Source: Paracoccaceae bacterium
GTDB lineage: Bacteria > Pseudomonadota > Alphaproteobacteria > Rhodobacterales > Rhodobacteraceae
Length of the DNA: 63,746 bases
Direction: 5' to 3'
Assembly (NCBI GenBank): GCA_024227475.1
Contig: JAAEUI010000611.1
Location: forward strand, 1-63,746
Part shown: one piece after another, positions 48,412 through 57,424 of the stretch
Position numbering within the stretch: position 1 is the stretch's first letter
Layout of the letters: each line of letters begins with the position of its first letter
Notes under the pieces: generated by a model
What the model was told of the DNA's origin: nothing
Databases searched by the model: none
What the model saw: the letters and a program-made list of their open reading frames with translations, nothing else
Made by a program: the position numbers and the translations under genes

Positions 48412-48440
48412 TTGACGGTTGAAATATTCTGACATAGTTT
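48412..48440 (+). promoter_or_regulatory. Predicted sigma-70 promoter for candidate sRNA
   Basis: TTGACG, 17 bases, TAGTTT. A perfect 12-bp palindrome TTGTGCGCACAA (48439-48450) overlaps the expected start site and may be an operator or an artefact of GC-rich symmetry. Confidence 0.5.
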
Positions 48441-48446
48441 GTGCGC

Positions 48447-48529
48447 ACAATTGATCGGCTAGTCCGATGGGGAGAACTGCGGGAAGCAGACAGAAGGGCG
48501 CACAGGAAACTGTGCGCTCTTTGTTTTTT
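48447..48529 (+). ncRNA. Candidate small RNA of about 83 nt
   Basis: Three consecutive hairpins: ATCGG/CCGAT (48454-48468), CTGC/GCAG (48477-48489) and an 11-bp terminator stem with a GAAA loop (GCGCACAG/CTGTGCGC, 48498-48517) followed by a T-rich tail TCTTTGTTTTTT. A promoter is correctly placed upstream. The single-stranded linkers GATGGGGAGAA and ACAGAAG are purine-rich and could pair with targets. It could also be a transcription attenuator in the ialB leader. No known RNA family is recognised. Confidence 0.6.
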
Positions 48530-48597
48530 CAACTTTCCGGGGCAGTTTGCCGCTGATCACCAAATTTCCAACTGACAAATGCAAAAAGAGAGATTAT

Positions 48598-48615
48598 GAA
48601 TTGCGCGCGCAATTC
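48598..48615. promoter_or_regulatory. Perfect 18-bp palindrome upstream of ialB
   Basis: GAATTGCGCGCGCAATTC, uninterrupted, 9 bases before the ialB start codon. It could be an operator site or an RNA hairpin that hides the ribosome site. Purpose is unknown. Confidence 0.4.
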
Positions 48616-48624
48616 AAGAAAGAA

Positions 48625-49293
48625 ATGAGCCCTTTTATGAAACGAGTAATACTTTCCCTGTCAGTCGCCGCTCTCTGTGCCTTTGCACCGATGTCGCAGG
48701 CGCAGGAAACTCCAACAGTAAAGCCAACGACTGAGGACACCACTACTCAGGAGACGGGCACTCAGGAGACAACTGAAACAACAACCGAGGCCAATACCCA
48801 GGACGAGGCTTTTCCGGTGGCTGAGGAGAATGACGAACCAAAAGTCGGTGACCTCTACGTTCAGGACGAACATGGAGACTGGGAGGTCCGGTGTATCAGA
48901 GGCGAAGGCGACGCAGCAGAAGCCTGCCGCATTTACCAACTACTTCTGGACACCGATGGCGCGCGGGTTGCTGAAATCAACATCCAACCCCTGCCCAAGG
49001 GCGGCAAAGCCGTTGCCGGCGTGGATTTCGCAACACCGCTGGGAACTTTATTGACTGCGAAAGTCGTCATGCGGGTCGATTCCGGGAAAGCGACGAGCTA
49101 TCAATACAACTGGTGTGACCAATATGGTTGTTTCTCACGTTTTGGTTTCACAGCTGCCGAAATCGCCGCTTTGAAAAAAGGAGCGGCGGCAACGGTTACC
49201 ATCAGATCGGTTTCTCTGCCGGAAGAGCCGATTAACCTCAAAGTATCGCTCACCGGGTTCACAGCGGCCTGGAGGGCGGTCAGCGGCGGATGA
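48625..49293 (+). CDS. Invasion-associated locus B (IalB) family protein
   Basis: A 223-residue exported protein. A signal peptide (KRVILSLSVAALCAFAPMSQAQ) is followed by a Thr/Glu-rich low-complexity linker (residues ~30-70) and the IalB domain (HGDWEVRCIRGEGDAAEACRIYQLLLD ... WCDQYGCFSRFGF). IalB-like proteins are periplasmic, with unknown biochemical roles. Alternative in-frame start four codons later (ATGAAACG). A strong terminator follows. Confidence 0.85.
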   Translation: MSPFMKRVILSLSVAALCAFAPMSQAQETPTVKPTTEDTTTQETGTQETTETTTEANTQDEAFPVAEENDEPKVGDLYVQDEHGDWEVRCIRGEGDAAEACRIYQLLLDTDGARVAEINIQPLPKGGKAVAGVDFATPLGTLLTAKVVMRVDSGKATSYQYNWCDQYGCFSRFGFTAAEIAALKKGAAATVTIRSVSLPEEPINLKVSLTGFTAAWRAVSGG

Positions 49294-49319
49294 CAAAAAT
49301 CTAAACGGAAAAACAAAAT

Positions 49320-49344
49320 CCGGCCTCTGCGCCGGGTTTTTTTT
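49320..49344 (+). terminator. Rho-independent terminator after ialB
   Basis: CCGGC, six-base loop, GCCGGG and eight T. It lies 27 bases after the ialB stop in the convergent gap with the ketoacyl synthase gene. Confidence 0.85.
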
Positions 49345-49383
49345 GAGTCTGGCCAAACACCCAAGGTTTAACCGGCTTGAAGG

Positions 49384-50598
49384 TCAAAAAGACCGGATCG
49401 CCAGAACCGCGTTTAGACCCCCGAATGCAAACGCATTGCTGATGGCCGCCTCAACTTTTTGCTGGCGAGCCAAATTTGGAACAACGTCCAGATTGCAGGC
49501 TGGATCGGGTGTTTCGTAATTGATTGTCGGGGCTATCACCCCATCACGAACAGCTGCAATACACGCCAGAAGTTCGACCGCTCCGGTGCCACCGATCAGG
49601 TGGCCATGCATGGATTTCGTTGAAGAGATCATAACGCTGTTGGCGGCATCACCAAAGGCTTCGCGCACGGCAGCGCATTCAGTTTTGTCATTAGCGGTTG
49701 TTCCGGTGCCATGGGCGTTGATATAGCCAACGTCTTGCGGGTTCAGCCCCGCATCACGCAAAGCCCCGCCAATGGCCCGCGCCGCGCCGTTCTGGCTGGG
49801 CATGACGATGTCTGATGCGTCTGAAGTCATGGCAAAGCCAACGACTTCAGCCAGAATATCGGCTCCGCGGGCGCGGGCGTGGTCAAGGTCCTCAAAAACG
49901 AACACCGCAGCGCCCTCGCCCTGAACCATGCCGTTCCGGCTGGCGCAAAACGGGCGGCAACCATCTTTGGACATCACCCGCAGCCCTTCCCATGCCTTGA
50001 TGCCACCAAAACACAACATACTTTCACTTCCACCAGTCAGCATGACACGAGACTGGCCAGACCGGATCATACAGAAGGCCTGCCCCATCGCATGGTTCGA
50101 CGACGCGCAGGCTGTGGCAACCGTGTAGCTAGGGCCTTGAAGGTTGTACGCCATGGATACATGCGAGGCCGCAGCATTATTCATCAGCCGGGGCACAACA
50201 AACGGATGCACCCGGTTTTTACCCGCCTCATAAACACTGCGGTAGTTTTCGTCCTGCGTCTGCAACCCTCCGCCTGCAGTCCCCAGGATCACCCCCGCCT
50301 CAAGTGCCATCGCCTCATCCAGTTCCAGCCCGGACTGCGCCATGGCCTCCTGAGCGGCCACCAACGCAAATTGAGTAAACCGATCATAAAGCCCGATCTG
50401 GCTGCGGTTGAAATTGTCTTCCGGATTGAAATCATGCACCTGTCCACCAATGCGGATGTTCAGGCGCCCGACATCTTCGAATTTGAGATCGGATATTCCG
50501 CATTTTCCGGCAGCCATGGCGGCAATTGTCTGCTTTGCAGTGCCACCCAAAGCATTGATCGAGCCCTGCCCGGTGATAACCACGCGGCGACCGGTCAC
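49384..50598 (-). CDS. Beta-ketoacyl-ACP synthase (FabF/KAS II type)
   Basis: A 404-residue condensing enzyme that extends acyl chains with malonyl-ACP. The active site consists of C164 in VATACASSNHA, H296 in NAHGTGT and H333 in TKSMHGHLIGG. The gene overlaps closely with a private acyl carrier protein upstream (ACP stop at 50600) and lies in an operon with an LpxD, so it is a specialised paralog rather than the housekeeping fabF. The product is probably an acyl group for the cell envelope. Confidence 0.92.
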   Translation of the reverse strand: MTGRRVVITGQGSINALGGTAKQTIAAMAAGKCGISDLKFEDVGRLNIRIGGQVHDFNPEDNFNRSQIGLYDRFTQFALVAAQEAMAQSGLELDEAMALEAGVILGTAGGGLQTQDENYRSVYEAGKNRVHPFVVPRLMNNAAASHVSMAYNLQGPSYTVATACASSNHAMGQAFCMIRSGQSRVMLTGGSESMLCFGGIKAWEGLRVMSKDGCRPFCASRNGMVQGEGAAVFVFEDLDHARARGADILAEVVGFAMTSDASDIVMPSQNGAARAIGGALRDAGLNPQDVGYINAHGTGTTANDKTECAAVREAFGDAANSVMISSTKSMHGHLIGGTGAVELLACIAAVRDGVIAPTINYETPDPACNLDVVPNLARQQKVEAAISNAFAFGGLNAVLAIRSF

Positions 50599-50599
50599 A

Positions 50600-50860
50600 T
50601 CAGGCCTCTGGTGTTGTTAGCAAGGTTTCCACCGCTGCTGCGATGGATTTGACCGATGTGATGTCGAAATCCGATGCCTGTGGATCATTCGCATTGAACG
50701 GCACGTGAATGTCAAAGGTCTCCTCAATCGTAAAAATAACCTCGACCAGCCCCATACTGTCTATCCCAAGCGCCTCCAGCGTTGACTCCCCGGAAACATC
50801 TTCAGGGCTTAACAAGGCCTGTTCGGCCAAGATTGCAGTGATCTTTTCAACTACTGACAT
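50600..50860 (-). CDS. Acyl carrier protein (specialised)
   Basis: An 86-residue ACP. The phosphopantetheine site is S35 in LGIDSMGLVEVIF, and the rest matches the four-helix ACP fold with acidic helix II. It has an unusual longer loop (HVPFNANDPQASDF) between helix II and III, as in AcpXL-like proteins. One base separates it from the ketoacyl synthase start, so translation is coupled. Confidence 0.9.
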   Translation of the reverse strand: MSVVEKITAILAEQALLSPEDVSGESTLEALGIDSMGLVEVIFTIEETFDIHVPFNANDPQASDFDITSVKSIAAAVETLLTTPEA

Positions 50861-50896
50861 GCCGCGCTTTGTTCTTCTGATTGTGCAGGCTGTGCA

Positions 50897-51991
50897 TTAC
50901 CCATTTTCACCACGCTTGGAAATAGCCTTTTCAAGTTTCGCAACTTTTGCAACAAGACGCGGCAACCGCCTAAGCGCCTTATAGCTGGCGACGTTCAGGT
51001 CCATTTTCATTGCCGGACTGCCCATCACAATATTGCCCGACGGTACGTGGCTCGAAATTCCCGATTTCCCGGCGGCGACAACGTCTGAGCCAATGGTCAG
51101 ATGGTCAGCAACACCAACCTGCCCACCCAAAACGACCCGGTCGCCGATTTTTGAACTGCCGCCAATCCCCACCTGGCCGCACAACAGACAGTGCTTCCCG
51201 ACGTTTACGTTGTGTCCGACATGCACAAGATTATCAAGTTTGGTTCCGTCGCCAATGGTCGTATTGACAATGGTGCCCCGATCCAAAGTTGAGTTCGCGC
51301 CGATTTCGACCCGATCTCCGATGATCACAGAACCCAGCGAGTTTATCCGGGCAAATCCTTCGGTTTTGCTGGCCTGGGTTATTTTTCCCGTTGCCCTGGC
51401 CTCTTCTACGGCACCGGGTTTTGGGGTGACATAGGCAAAGCCATCAACCCCGATGGCGGCCCCAAACTGGGCGATGAAGTCATCTCCGATCTGAACCCGA
51501 GCACCTATCCGCACCCCCGAATACAGCAGTGCGTTATCTCCAATAACAGCGTCCTCAGCAATAGTGCAGTGGGACAGAATGCGCACGTTATCTCCGATTT
51601 TTGCGCGCGCACCGATGACGACAAAGGGCCCGACCGAGGCGTTTTCACCGATTTGTGCGGTGGGATCTATGACCGCTGTTGCGTCGATACCCCGGGCTAT
51701 TTCCGGTGGTTTCTCAAACATATGGGAAACACCGGAAAGAACGTAGCGCGAGCGCGGCGCGAAAATGACAGCCTGCAACCCAAGCGATTGCCAATCTGCG
51801 CCCTGCCAAAGGACCGCGGCGTTCGCCCCACCCGCAGCAAGTGCATCAGCATAGCTTTGGTCCATGGCCAGAGCCAGAACCCCCCCCTGCGCAGCCTGCG
51901 GTTCGGCAACACCGGTAACTTCCAACGTCAGATCACCCGCTGCATCGGCACCCAGCTGCCGGGCGATTTCACCGATGGTTATTCGCGTCAT
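50897..51991 (-). CDS. lpxD: LpxD-type N-acyltransferase
   Basis: A 364-residue hexapeptide-repeat left-handed beta helix acyltransferase that adds 3-hydroxyacyl chains to UDP-GlcN derivatives in lipid A synthesis. The N-terminal uridine-binding domain (residues 1-100), and repeats such as IGENASVGPFVVIGARAKIGDNV with catalytic His in NLVHVGHNVNVGKH, are seen. It uses acyl-ACP as the donor, which fits the ACP gene 36 bases downstream. Whether this is the only lpxD in the genome or a second specialised copy cannot be told. Confidence 0.92.
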   Translation of the reverse strand: MTRITIGEIARQLGADAAGDLTLEVTGVAEPQAAQGGVLALAMDQSYADALAAGGANAAVLWQGADWQSLGLQAVIFAPRSRYVLSGVSHMFEKPPEIARGIDATAVIDPTAQIGENASVGPFVVIGARAKIGDNVRILSHCTIAEDAVIGDNALLYSGVRIGARVQIGDDFIAQFGAAIGVDGFAYVTPKPGAVEEARATGKITQASKTEGFARINSLGSVIIGDRVEIGANSTLDRGTIVNTTIGDGTKLDNLVHVGHNVNVGKHCLLCGQVGIGGSSKIGDRVVLGGQVGVADHLTIGSDVVAAGKSGISSHVPSGNIVMGSPAMKMDLNVASYKALRRLPRLVAKVAKLEKAISKRGENG

Positions 51992-52011
51992 AACGATCCC
52001 CTAAATTGAAA

Positions 52012-52034
52012 CGGGCGCCCGTCCGGACGCCCGC
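52012..52034 (-). terminator. Possible terminator after the L,D-transpeptidase gene
   Basis: On the minus strand CGGGCG, an eight-base loop, CGCCCG and TTTC. The T-run is short, so it is a weak call. Confidence 0.45.
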
Positions 52035-52055
52035 CATGCCTTACGGAATTCTTGT

Positions 52056-53672
52056 TTATCCCTGAACGGCCTGTAACACCACCCCGGCCTTGCTCAGGGC
52101 GTTAAAGACTTTCTTGTCCCGGCCGTAAAAGTCGCGACGGTAGTTAACCCGACCACCTTTGCCGAAGAATGCTGTCCGATAAGACAAATAAACCGGCACG
52201 GGTTTTTCCAAATTCACGAATTGCTCGCGTCTGGTATCTAGCCAGGCCTGAAACGCGCCTGCCGGGTTTGATGTTTGCCTTTCCAGCAGCTTGTGCGCGA
52301 AATCCACCGGTCGCTGGACACGGATACAGCCGTGGCTGAACGTCCGCACTTCCTTTTTGAACAGGCTCTTGGAGGGTGTGTCGTGCAGATAGATGTTGAA
52401 TTTGTTGGGGAACATAAACTTGACGATCCCCAGGGCATTGGCCCGGCTTGGTGGCTGCTTGATCGAATAAGGAAAGTTCTTGGCCGTATACTGCGAGAAG
52501 TCAATCTCAGCCGGGTTAACCGACCGCCCGCTGGTCGATATCATCCGCAACCCGCGACGTGCCAGCGCCTGCGGGTTTTTCTTGAGCATCGGCAGGTATT
52601 CCTTTCCGGCAATTGAACGGGGAACATGCCAGGTTGGGTTGATGACCATATGAGTCATCTCATCGTTGAACTCTGGCGTGATCCGATCATGCTTCACCGC
52701 TCCGATGACAACGTCCGATTTGAACGATTCCTTGCCGTTGTCATACATTGAAAACGAAAAGTCGGCCTGGTTCACAAAGATATGCCGCTTGCCACGCGCA
52801 AAATTCAGCCAGCGCTCACGTTCAAGATTGACGATCACCTGCTGCAGGCGATGCTTGGCGGACACGTTCATCATTTTGATAGTGCCCGGGCCGGCAACGC
52901 CGTCAGGGCGCATGCCGTGTTCAAACTGGAACAACTTAACTGCCTTGACCAGCCCATCGTCAAATGCCGGGCTGTTGCCCAGACGACCGTATCCAAGACG
53001 GTTGAGGCGCTTGCGCATTGTCACCACGTTCTTGCTGGAACTACCGGGCTTGAGGGTCGCCACCGGAATGGCTGCTCCAAAGTCGCCGCTGCCAACAATT
53101 TTTTCTAAACGTTTCTTCTCCGCCAGGAGTCGTTTGTACTCCGGGTTTTTTGGCGCCAGGGAATTCATGAACCCCCTGCCCGAGCTTTTTGAAACTGCCG
53201 CCAGCAGCGCCTTGTCTGCCCGTCGCGGGTTGCTGATCGACATGTTTCTGTCAATCCTGCTTGGCTCAACAATTCCAGAACTCAGGTCATGCGCGTAGGC
53301 CAGAAATGCCCAGGTGGCGAATACTTCTGTTGCACCGGCGTTCTGGCCACGCTTTGCCACGCTCAGAGCCTTTTTCAGCTCTGCTACTTTATACCGCTTG
53401 GTCGGCAGCCCGTGCTGCCCCGAGGCGGACAATGCCGAAATCAGCGCTTTCGCACGGCCATTGTTTTTTGATCCCACCCAAACGGGTTTGTAAGACCGGG
53501 ACGCATAGAACGATTTGACTTCCGCAGTCAGGCTCTGGTCTGCGACAATTGAATTTTGAATAACAGCAGCGGACACCGTTTTGGCTGATGCCGGATCGCC
53601 GGCCCCCAAAAAAATGGCTGCTACCCCTACGGCCATTACGGCCCTGATCAACATCTTGCTATAAAAAATCAT
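52056..53672 (-). CDS. L,D-transpeptidase (YcbB family)
   Basis: A 538-residue periplasmic enzyme making 3-3 peptidoglycan cross-links. A signal peptide is followed by a helical region, a peptidoglycan-binding segment (NVVTMRKRLNRLGYG ... FQFEHGMRPDGVAGPGT), then the YkuD catalytic domain with H447-G-C449 in TFSHGCIRVQ. The catalytic Cys is present. It is divergent from the DUF882 protein. Family members include YcbB/LdtD. Confidence 0.93.
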   Translation of the reverse strand: MIFYSKMLIRAVMAVGVAAIFLGAGDPASAKTVSAAVIQNSIVADQSLTAEVKSFYASRSYKPVWVGSKNNGRAKALISALSASGQHGLPTKRYKVAELKKALSVAKRGQNAGATEVFATWAFLAYAHDLSSGIVEPSRIDRNMSISNPRRADKALLAAVSKSSGRGFMNSLAPKNPEYKRLLAEKKRLEKIVGSGDFGAAIPVATLKPGSSSKNVVTMRKRLNRLGYGRLGNSPAFDDGLVKAVKLFQFEHGMRPDGVAGPGTIKMMNVSAKHRLQQVIVNLERERWLNFARGKRHIFVNQADFSFSMYDNGKESFKSDVVIGAVKHDRITPEFNDEMTHMVINPTWHVPRSIAGKEYLPMLKKNPQALARRGLRMISTSGRSVNPAEIDFSQYTAKNFPYSIKQPPSRANALGIVKFMFPNKFNIYLHDTPSKSLFKKEVRTFSHGCIRVQRPVDFAHKLLERQTSNPAGAFQAWLDTRREQFVNLEKPVPVYLSYRTAFFGKGGRVNYRRDFYGRDKKVFNALSKAGVVLQAVQG

Positions 53673-54006
53673 TGTGCCCTCTTTACCGCTCAGACCCCGC
53701 TTGGAATCGATTGCGAGGATAATCGCAAAGTATTTTATTTAGTCCAATCAATTTTTCGGCAAAATTTTGCCTAAACTAGGGTTTAGTTGCTGTGTTAGGC
53801 GAGAACAAAGCGAGATCAGTCACACTTACAACACGAATCGGCTAATGCGGTGCGAAATAAGCAAAAAAACGCTCAAGCAACGTTAGCACAAAGATGAAAC
53901 TTGGCTGAAGAATCGGTTTGTGGCATAAGGTCCCCGGAAATACCAACCGGGACACGAACAAAGAGCCGCAACAATCGCGGTCACAAGGAACGAGACAGGT
54001 AAGAAT
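53673..54006. other. Intergenic region between ldt and DUF882 genes
   Basis: A 334-base AT-rich divergent region that must hold both promoters. An imperfect inverted repeat CTAAAC-TAGG-GTTTAG is at 53772-53787. I see no coding region or repeat family member. The two flanking genes both act on the cell wall, so shared control is possible. Confidence 0.5.
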
Positions 54007-54576
54007 ATGATCAATACGAGCGGGAAGACGACTCGGCGTGCCGTGCTGGGTGCATTTGCGGGCATAGCAATGATACCGGCGTCTCCAGTTTACTCCGGCG
54101 TATTTGGTTACAACAAAGGTGCAGGCAATATCCGGCGCGTTGCTCTGCGAAGTGGCCGCACCGGTGAATCCATCGACACGATCTATTGGATTGAAGGGAA
54201 ATACATCAGGCCTGCCCTCGAAGAGATCAACTATTTCATGCGCGACTGGCGCGAAAATGCCGTCACCACAATGGATCGCCGCAATATCGACCTGATCGCC
54301 GCCGCACACAACCTTCTGGATACTGACGAGCCGTTCCACATGCTGTCGGGTTATCGCACACAACGCACCAATAACCTGCTGCGCTCACGCTCGCGCCGGG
54401 TTGCCAAGAAATCCTATCATGTGAAAGCCATGGCTGCTGATCTGCGGCTGGGCTCACGCTCGGTCGGGCAAATCGCGCAGGCCGGGCTGGCTTGCCGTTC
54501 AGGCGGCGTTGGAAAATACTACCGTTCCAATTTCGTACATCTGGATTGCGGCCCGATCAGAACCTGGGTGAGTTGA
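54007..54576 (+). CDS. DUF882 (YcbK-like) peptidase
   Basis: A 189-residue exported protein of the DUF882/peptidase M15 family, seen from LLDTDEPFHMLSGYRTQRTN, SYHVKAMAADLRL and NFVHLDCGPIRTW, which hold the zinc ligands. The N-terminus (TTRRAVLGAFAGIAMIPASPVYS) is a Tat-type signal with twin Arg. It is likely to cut peptidoglycan peptides. A strong terminator follows. Divergent from the L,D-transpeptidase gene, which is a functional neighbour. Confidence 0.9.
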   Translation: MINTSGKTTRRAVLGAFAGIAMIPASPVYSGVFGYNKGAGNIRRVALRSGRTGESIDTIYWIEGKYIRPALEEINYFMRDWRENAVTTMDRRNIDLIAAAHNLLDTDEPFHMLSGYRTQRTNNLLRSRSRRVAKKSYHVKAMAADLRLGSRSVGQIAQAGLACRSGGVGKYYRSNFVHLDCGPIRTWVS

Positions 54577-54600
54577 TCCCACATCAGCGAAGACACTGAA

Positions 54601-54626
54601 ACCCGCCCGACTGAGGCGGGTTTTTT
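54601..54626 (+). terminator. Rho-independent terminator after DUF882
   Basis: ACCCGCC, CGACTGA loop, GGCGGGT and six T, 24 bases after the stop codon. Confidence 0.88.
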
Positions 54627-54842
54627 GATGGCGTTCATAAATCTGGTACGTTTGCTCCGAGCCCTATTTGGACATAGCCAACCCGGCGGAGGATGGCTGG
54701 TTGGCGCAAACCTTGCTATCCATCGAAAGATGCGATGCGCCGCCTCTACATTCAGGGTCAATTCGCGGCTACAGGCCAAGCCAAATGTGGTCGCTTGCGG
54801 GAGGGGCCCAAGTGTGAAATTCTGGTTTAGAGGCCGAAACAC

Positions 54843-55916
54843 ATGTATGCAAACAAATATAGCCAGTACATTGTTACCGCCGAAAAGGACACACCGCGCA
54901 TTCTGGCGGCGACGCCGGAGATGGCACAGGCCCTGGTCAATTTCACGATACTGCGCCCGCGCTTTGTGCCGGCTGATGTCCGCATGACGGAATCCAGCGT
55001 CCGGCTTGAATCTCCGCCCGATGAAACCGACACCGTCGAGCGCGGGCAGAGGCCGCCGGACTGGACAAGCGCCAACACTTGCTCCTACCTGTCGCGCTTT
55101 GAAGGTGATGGCCGCAGCTTCCGCCTAAAGCAATTTTTCTACGACTGGGCGCCGCCTGCCTGCGACCACCCGCCCCTTTGGAACAGCAAGGTCCGGGCTG
55201 TCCCTTCGGTCCCGCCCTTCGTCTGCTGGATCGGGACCGATTTCTTGGACCGTGCCGGAGCGACGTCGCGCATCAACCGGACCTCCGTCGAAATGTCCGT
55301 CACCAATGGTAGCTTCACAGACGAAGAGATCGCCTGCATCTTCAGCGGCCTGGATACGGCGTGTCCGCAATACGCCAGGATGCTGGACGACGTCTGTTCG
55401 GCGCAACTGAATTACTGGTCCCGACACGATCTGCCTATCGTGGATGTGCCCTATGGTCTGTTCCAAATCCGCCGCAGCGATCACGCCGAGCGCTGCAAAT
55501 GGTTGCCCGGCGCAGTCCACCTGTCTGGTTTTGCACAGCCGCGTATTCACGAGAAATTCGGGTTTGTCCTCGATTCCACAGGTATTTTCGGAAATGAGAA
55601 TACGCGTGAATTGGAGTTGGTCTTTGCCGCACCGCCCGCCAAAGGGCGCGAGGTCCGCATGATCATTCAGCGCTCTGATCGGGGACGCATAGCGTGGCCA
55701 CCCAAGCCAAGCACACACCCCGCAGCCGGGGAAGCGGTGGAAATCGACGGCAACGAGGTCCACCTCCGCTTCATTGATGTGGGCGTCGGTCCGTTTGCCG
55801 CTGTGTTCAAGGCAGCGGGCATGCGGGTAATGGTGCTCACCTCTTCGGCCTATGGCCAAGACCGGGCCTGGTTCCATGATCTTCTATCGACACTCATTTG
55901 GACCAGCGACACATGA
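54843..55916 (+). CDS. Hypothetical protein (357 aa), possibly acquired
   Basis: A 357-residue protein I do not recognise. It has no signal peptide or membrane segment. It has many Cys and Trp (FLDRAG, IACIFSGLDTACPQYARMLDDVCSAQ) and two conserved-looking parts, residues 90-130 and 230-330, the latter probably beta-rich (HEKFGFVLDSTGIFGNENTRELELVF). It stands alone between two terminators with no operon partners. A surface or phage-related protein, or a lineage-specific orphan, are possible. Confidence 0.65.
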   Translation: MYANKYSQYIVTAEKDTPRILAATPEMAQALVNFTILRPRFVPADVRMTESSVRLESPPDETDTVERGQRPPDWTSANTCSYLSRFEGDGRSFRLKQFFYDWAPPACDHPPLWNSKVRAVPSVPPFVCWIGTDFLDRAGATSRINRTSVEMSVTNGSFTDEEIACIFSGLDTACPQYARMLDDVCSAQLNYWSRHDLPIVDVPYGLFQIRRSDHAERCKWLPGAVHLSGFAQPRIHEKFGFVLDSTGIFGNENTRELELVFAAPPAKGREVRMIIQRSDRGRIAWPPKPSTHPAAGEAVEIDGNEVHLRFIDVGVGPFAAVFKAAGMRVMVLTSSAYGQDRAWFHDLLSTLIWTSDT

Positions 55917-56009
55917 GGCATTGACCACAGTCGACTTCTCCAGCCGCGTCGCCATCGGCAATTTATCGGTGCGAAACCCCGGAGCAAAACCTCCGCCCAC
56001 CCAAGGGGT

Positions 56010-56034
56010 GCAGTCCAAGCCGAGGACTGCTTTT
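56010..56034 (+). terminator. Terminator-like hairpin after the 357-aa gene
   Basis: Perfect 7-bp stem GCAGTCC/GGACTGC with a seven-base loop followed by TTTT. It is 94 bases after the stop. Confidence 0.5.
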
Positions 56035-56149
56035 GCCCCCGAACAGCGGGCCAAGCCACCGAGAGGGCACCAACTTATAATTAACCAATAGTTCACCGTG
56101 AATTCGGTCTGCCAGCGTATCTATTTGGCCGAAATAACCTGCAAGCTGC

Positions 56150-57424
56150 TCAGCCTCGAACCGTTCCGTCGCCCTCGACAATATATTTAAAGCTGGTCAG
56201 CTGAGCCGCGCCAACCGGGCCGCGGGCGTGCATCTTGCCCGTCGCGATGCCGATTTCGGCACCCATGCCAAATTCGCCACCATCGGCAAACTGGGTGGAG
56301 GCATTGCGCATGAGAATGGCGCTGTCGACTTTCTGGAAGAAAGTGGCGGCAGTGACGTCATCTTCGGTCATGATGCAATCAGTGTGGCTGGAACTGTAGC
56401 TGTGAATGTGATCGATGGCCCCTTCCACACCGTCAACAATCCGTGCCGCAATGATCATGTCGAGGTACTCGCAACCCCAGTCATTGTCCTGTGCCGCAAT
56501 CACGCCGGGGACTTCCTGCAAGGTTGCGTCGCCACGAACTTCCACCCCAGCCTGTAACAGATCGTCAATGAATGGTGCGCCATGGGCATCATAGAAGGCC
56601 TGGTCGATCAGCAGGCATTCAGCCGCCCCACAAATCCCGGTGCGTCGGGTTTTTGCATCCATTACCACTGCACGGGTCTTTTCCAAATCGGCAGATGTAT
56701 CGACATAAATGTGGCAGATACCTTCCAGATGGGCAAAAACTGGTACACGCGCATCGGATTGCACCCGTCCGACGAGACCCTTGCCGCCACGGGGCACAAT
56801 CACGTCTATGTATTGTGTCATGGTCAGCATTTCTCCAACAGCTGCGCGATCGCGCGTAGGTACCAATTGAATCGCAGTTTCCGGTAATCCGGCTGATTTC
56901 AGGCCTTCGACCAGGCACTCCCGGATCAGGCCGGAAGAATGAAAACTCTCAGACCCGCCACGCAGGATCGCCGCGTTTCCCGCCTTCAGGCACAGCGCTC
57001 CTGCATCGGCGGTTACATTCGGGCGGCTTTCATAAATCACACCGATAACGCCCAGCGGGGTGCGGACGCGTTTAATGTGGAGACCGGAGGGTTGATCCCA
57101 CTCGGCAAGAACCGCGCCCACCGGATCATCCTGCCCCGCAACTGCACGCAAGCCGTCAACCATGCCCTGAATGCGGGATTCATCCAGCATCAGCCGGTCC
57201 ATCATTGCCGGCGACAGGTCTTTGGCGCGGCCAAATTCAAGGTCTTTTTTGTTTGCAGCAATAATATCTGCCCGCCGGGCCCAGACTTCTTTGCCAGCAG
57301 CCTGCAACGCGGCCTCTTTGGCAGCCGCCGGGGCAAAGGCCAGTTCCGCGGCCGCTGCCTTGGCATTGCAGCCGATATCGGCCATGACCGCCTGAATATC
57401 CATCTTGTCCGATCCGTCCATCAC
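56150..57424 (-). CDS. proA: Gamma-glutamyl phosphate reductase
   Basis: A 424-residue NADPH-dependent enzyme, second in proline synthesis. The catalytic Cys is in [15 protein letters not shown] and [24 protein letters not shown] is the family's nucleotide region. It starts inside the stop of proB (four bases overlapping), so proB-proA are coupled. A later ATG seven codons in is an alternative start. Confidence 0.97.
   Translation of the reverse strand: MMDGSDKMDIQAVMADIGCNAKAAAAELAFAPAAAKEAALQAAGKEVWARRADIIAANKKDLEFGRAKDLSPAMMDRLMLDESRIQGMVDGLRAVAGQDDPVGAVLAEWDQPSGLHIKRVRTPLGVIGVIYESRPNVTADAGALCLKAGNAAILRGGSESFHSSGLIRECLVEGLKSAGLPETAIQLVPTRDRAAVGEMLTMTQYIDVIVPRGGKGLVGRVQSDARVPVFAHLEGICHIYVDTSADLEKTRAVVMDAKTRRTGICGAAECLLIDQAFYDAHGAPFIDDLLQAGVEVRGDATLQEVPGVIAAQDNDWGCEYLDMIIAARIVDGVEGAIDHIHSYSSSHTDCIMTEDDVTAATFFQKVDSAILMRNASTQFADGGEFGMGAEIGIATGKMHARGPVGAAQLTSFKYIVEGDGTVRG

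Larger units (their letters stand above)
48250..48624. other. Intergenic region between herA and ialB
   Basis: A 375-base divergent region. It holds the herA promoter (minus), a probable sigma-70 promoter at 48412, a candidate small RNA ending at a terminator at 48529, and a perfect 18-bp palindrome just before ialB. The herA-proximal part has no clear signals. Confidence 0.6.
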
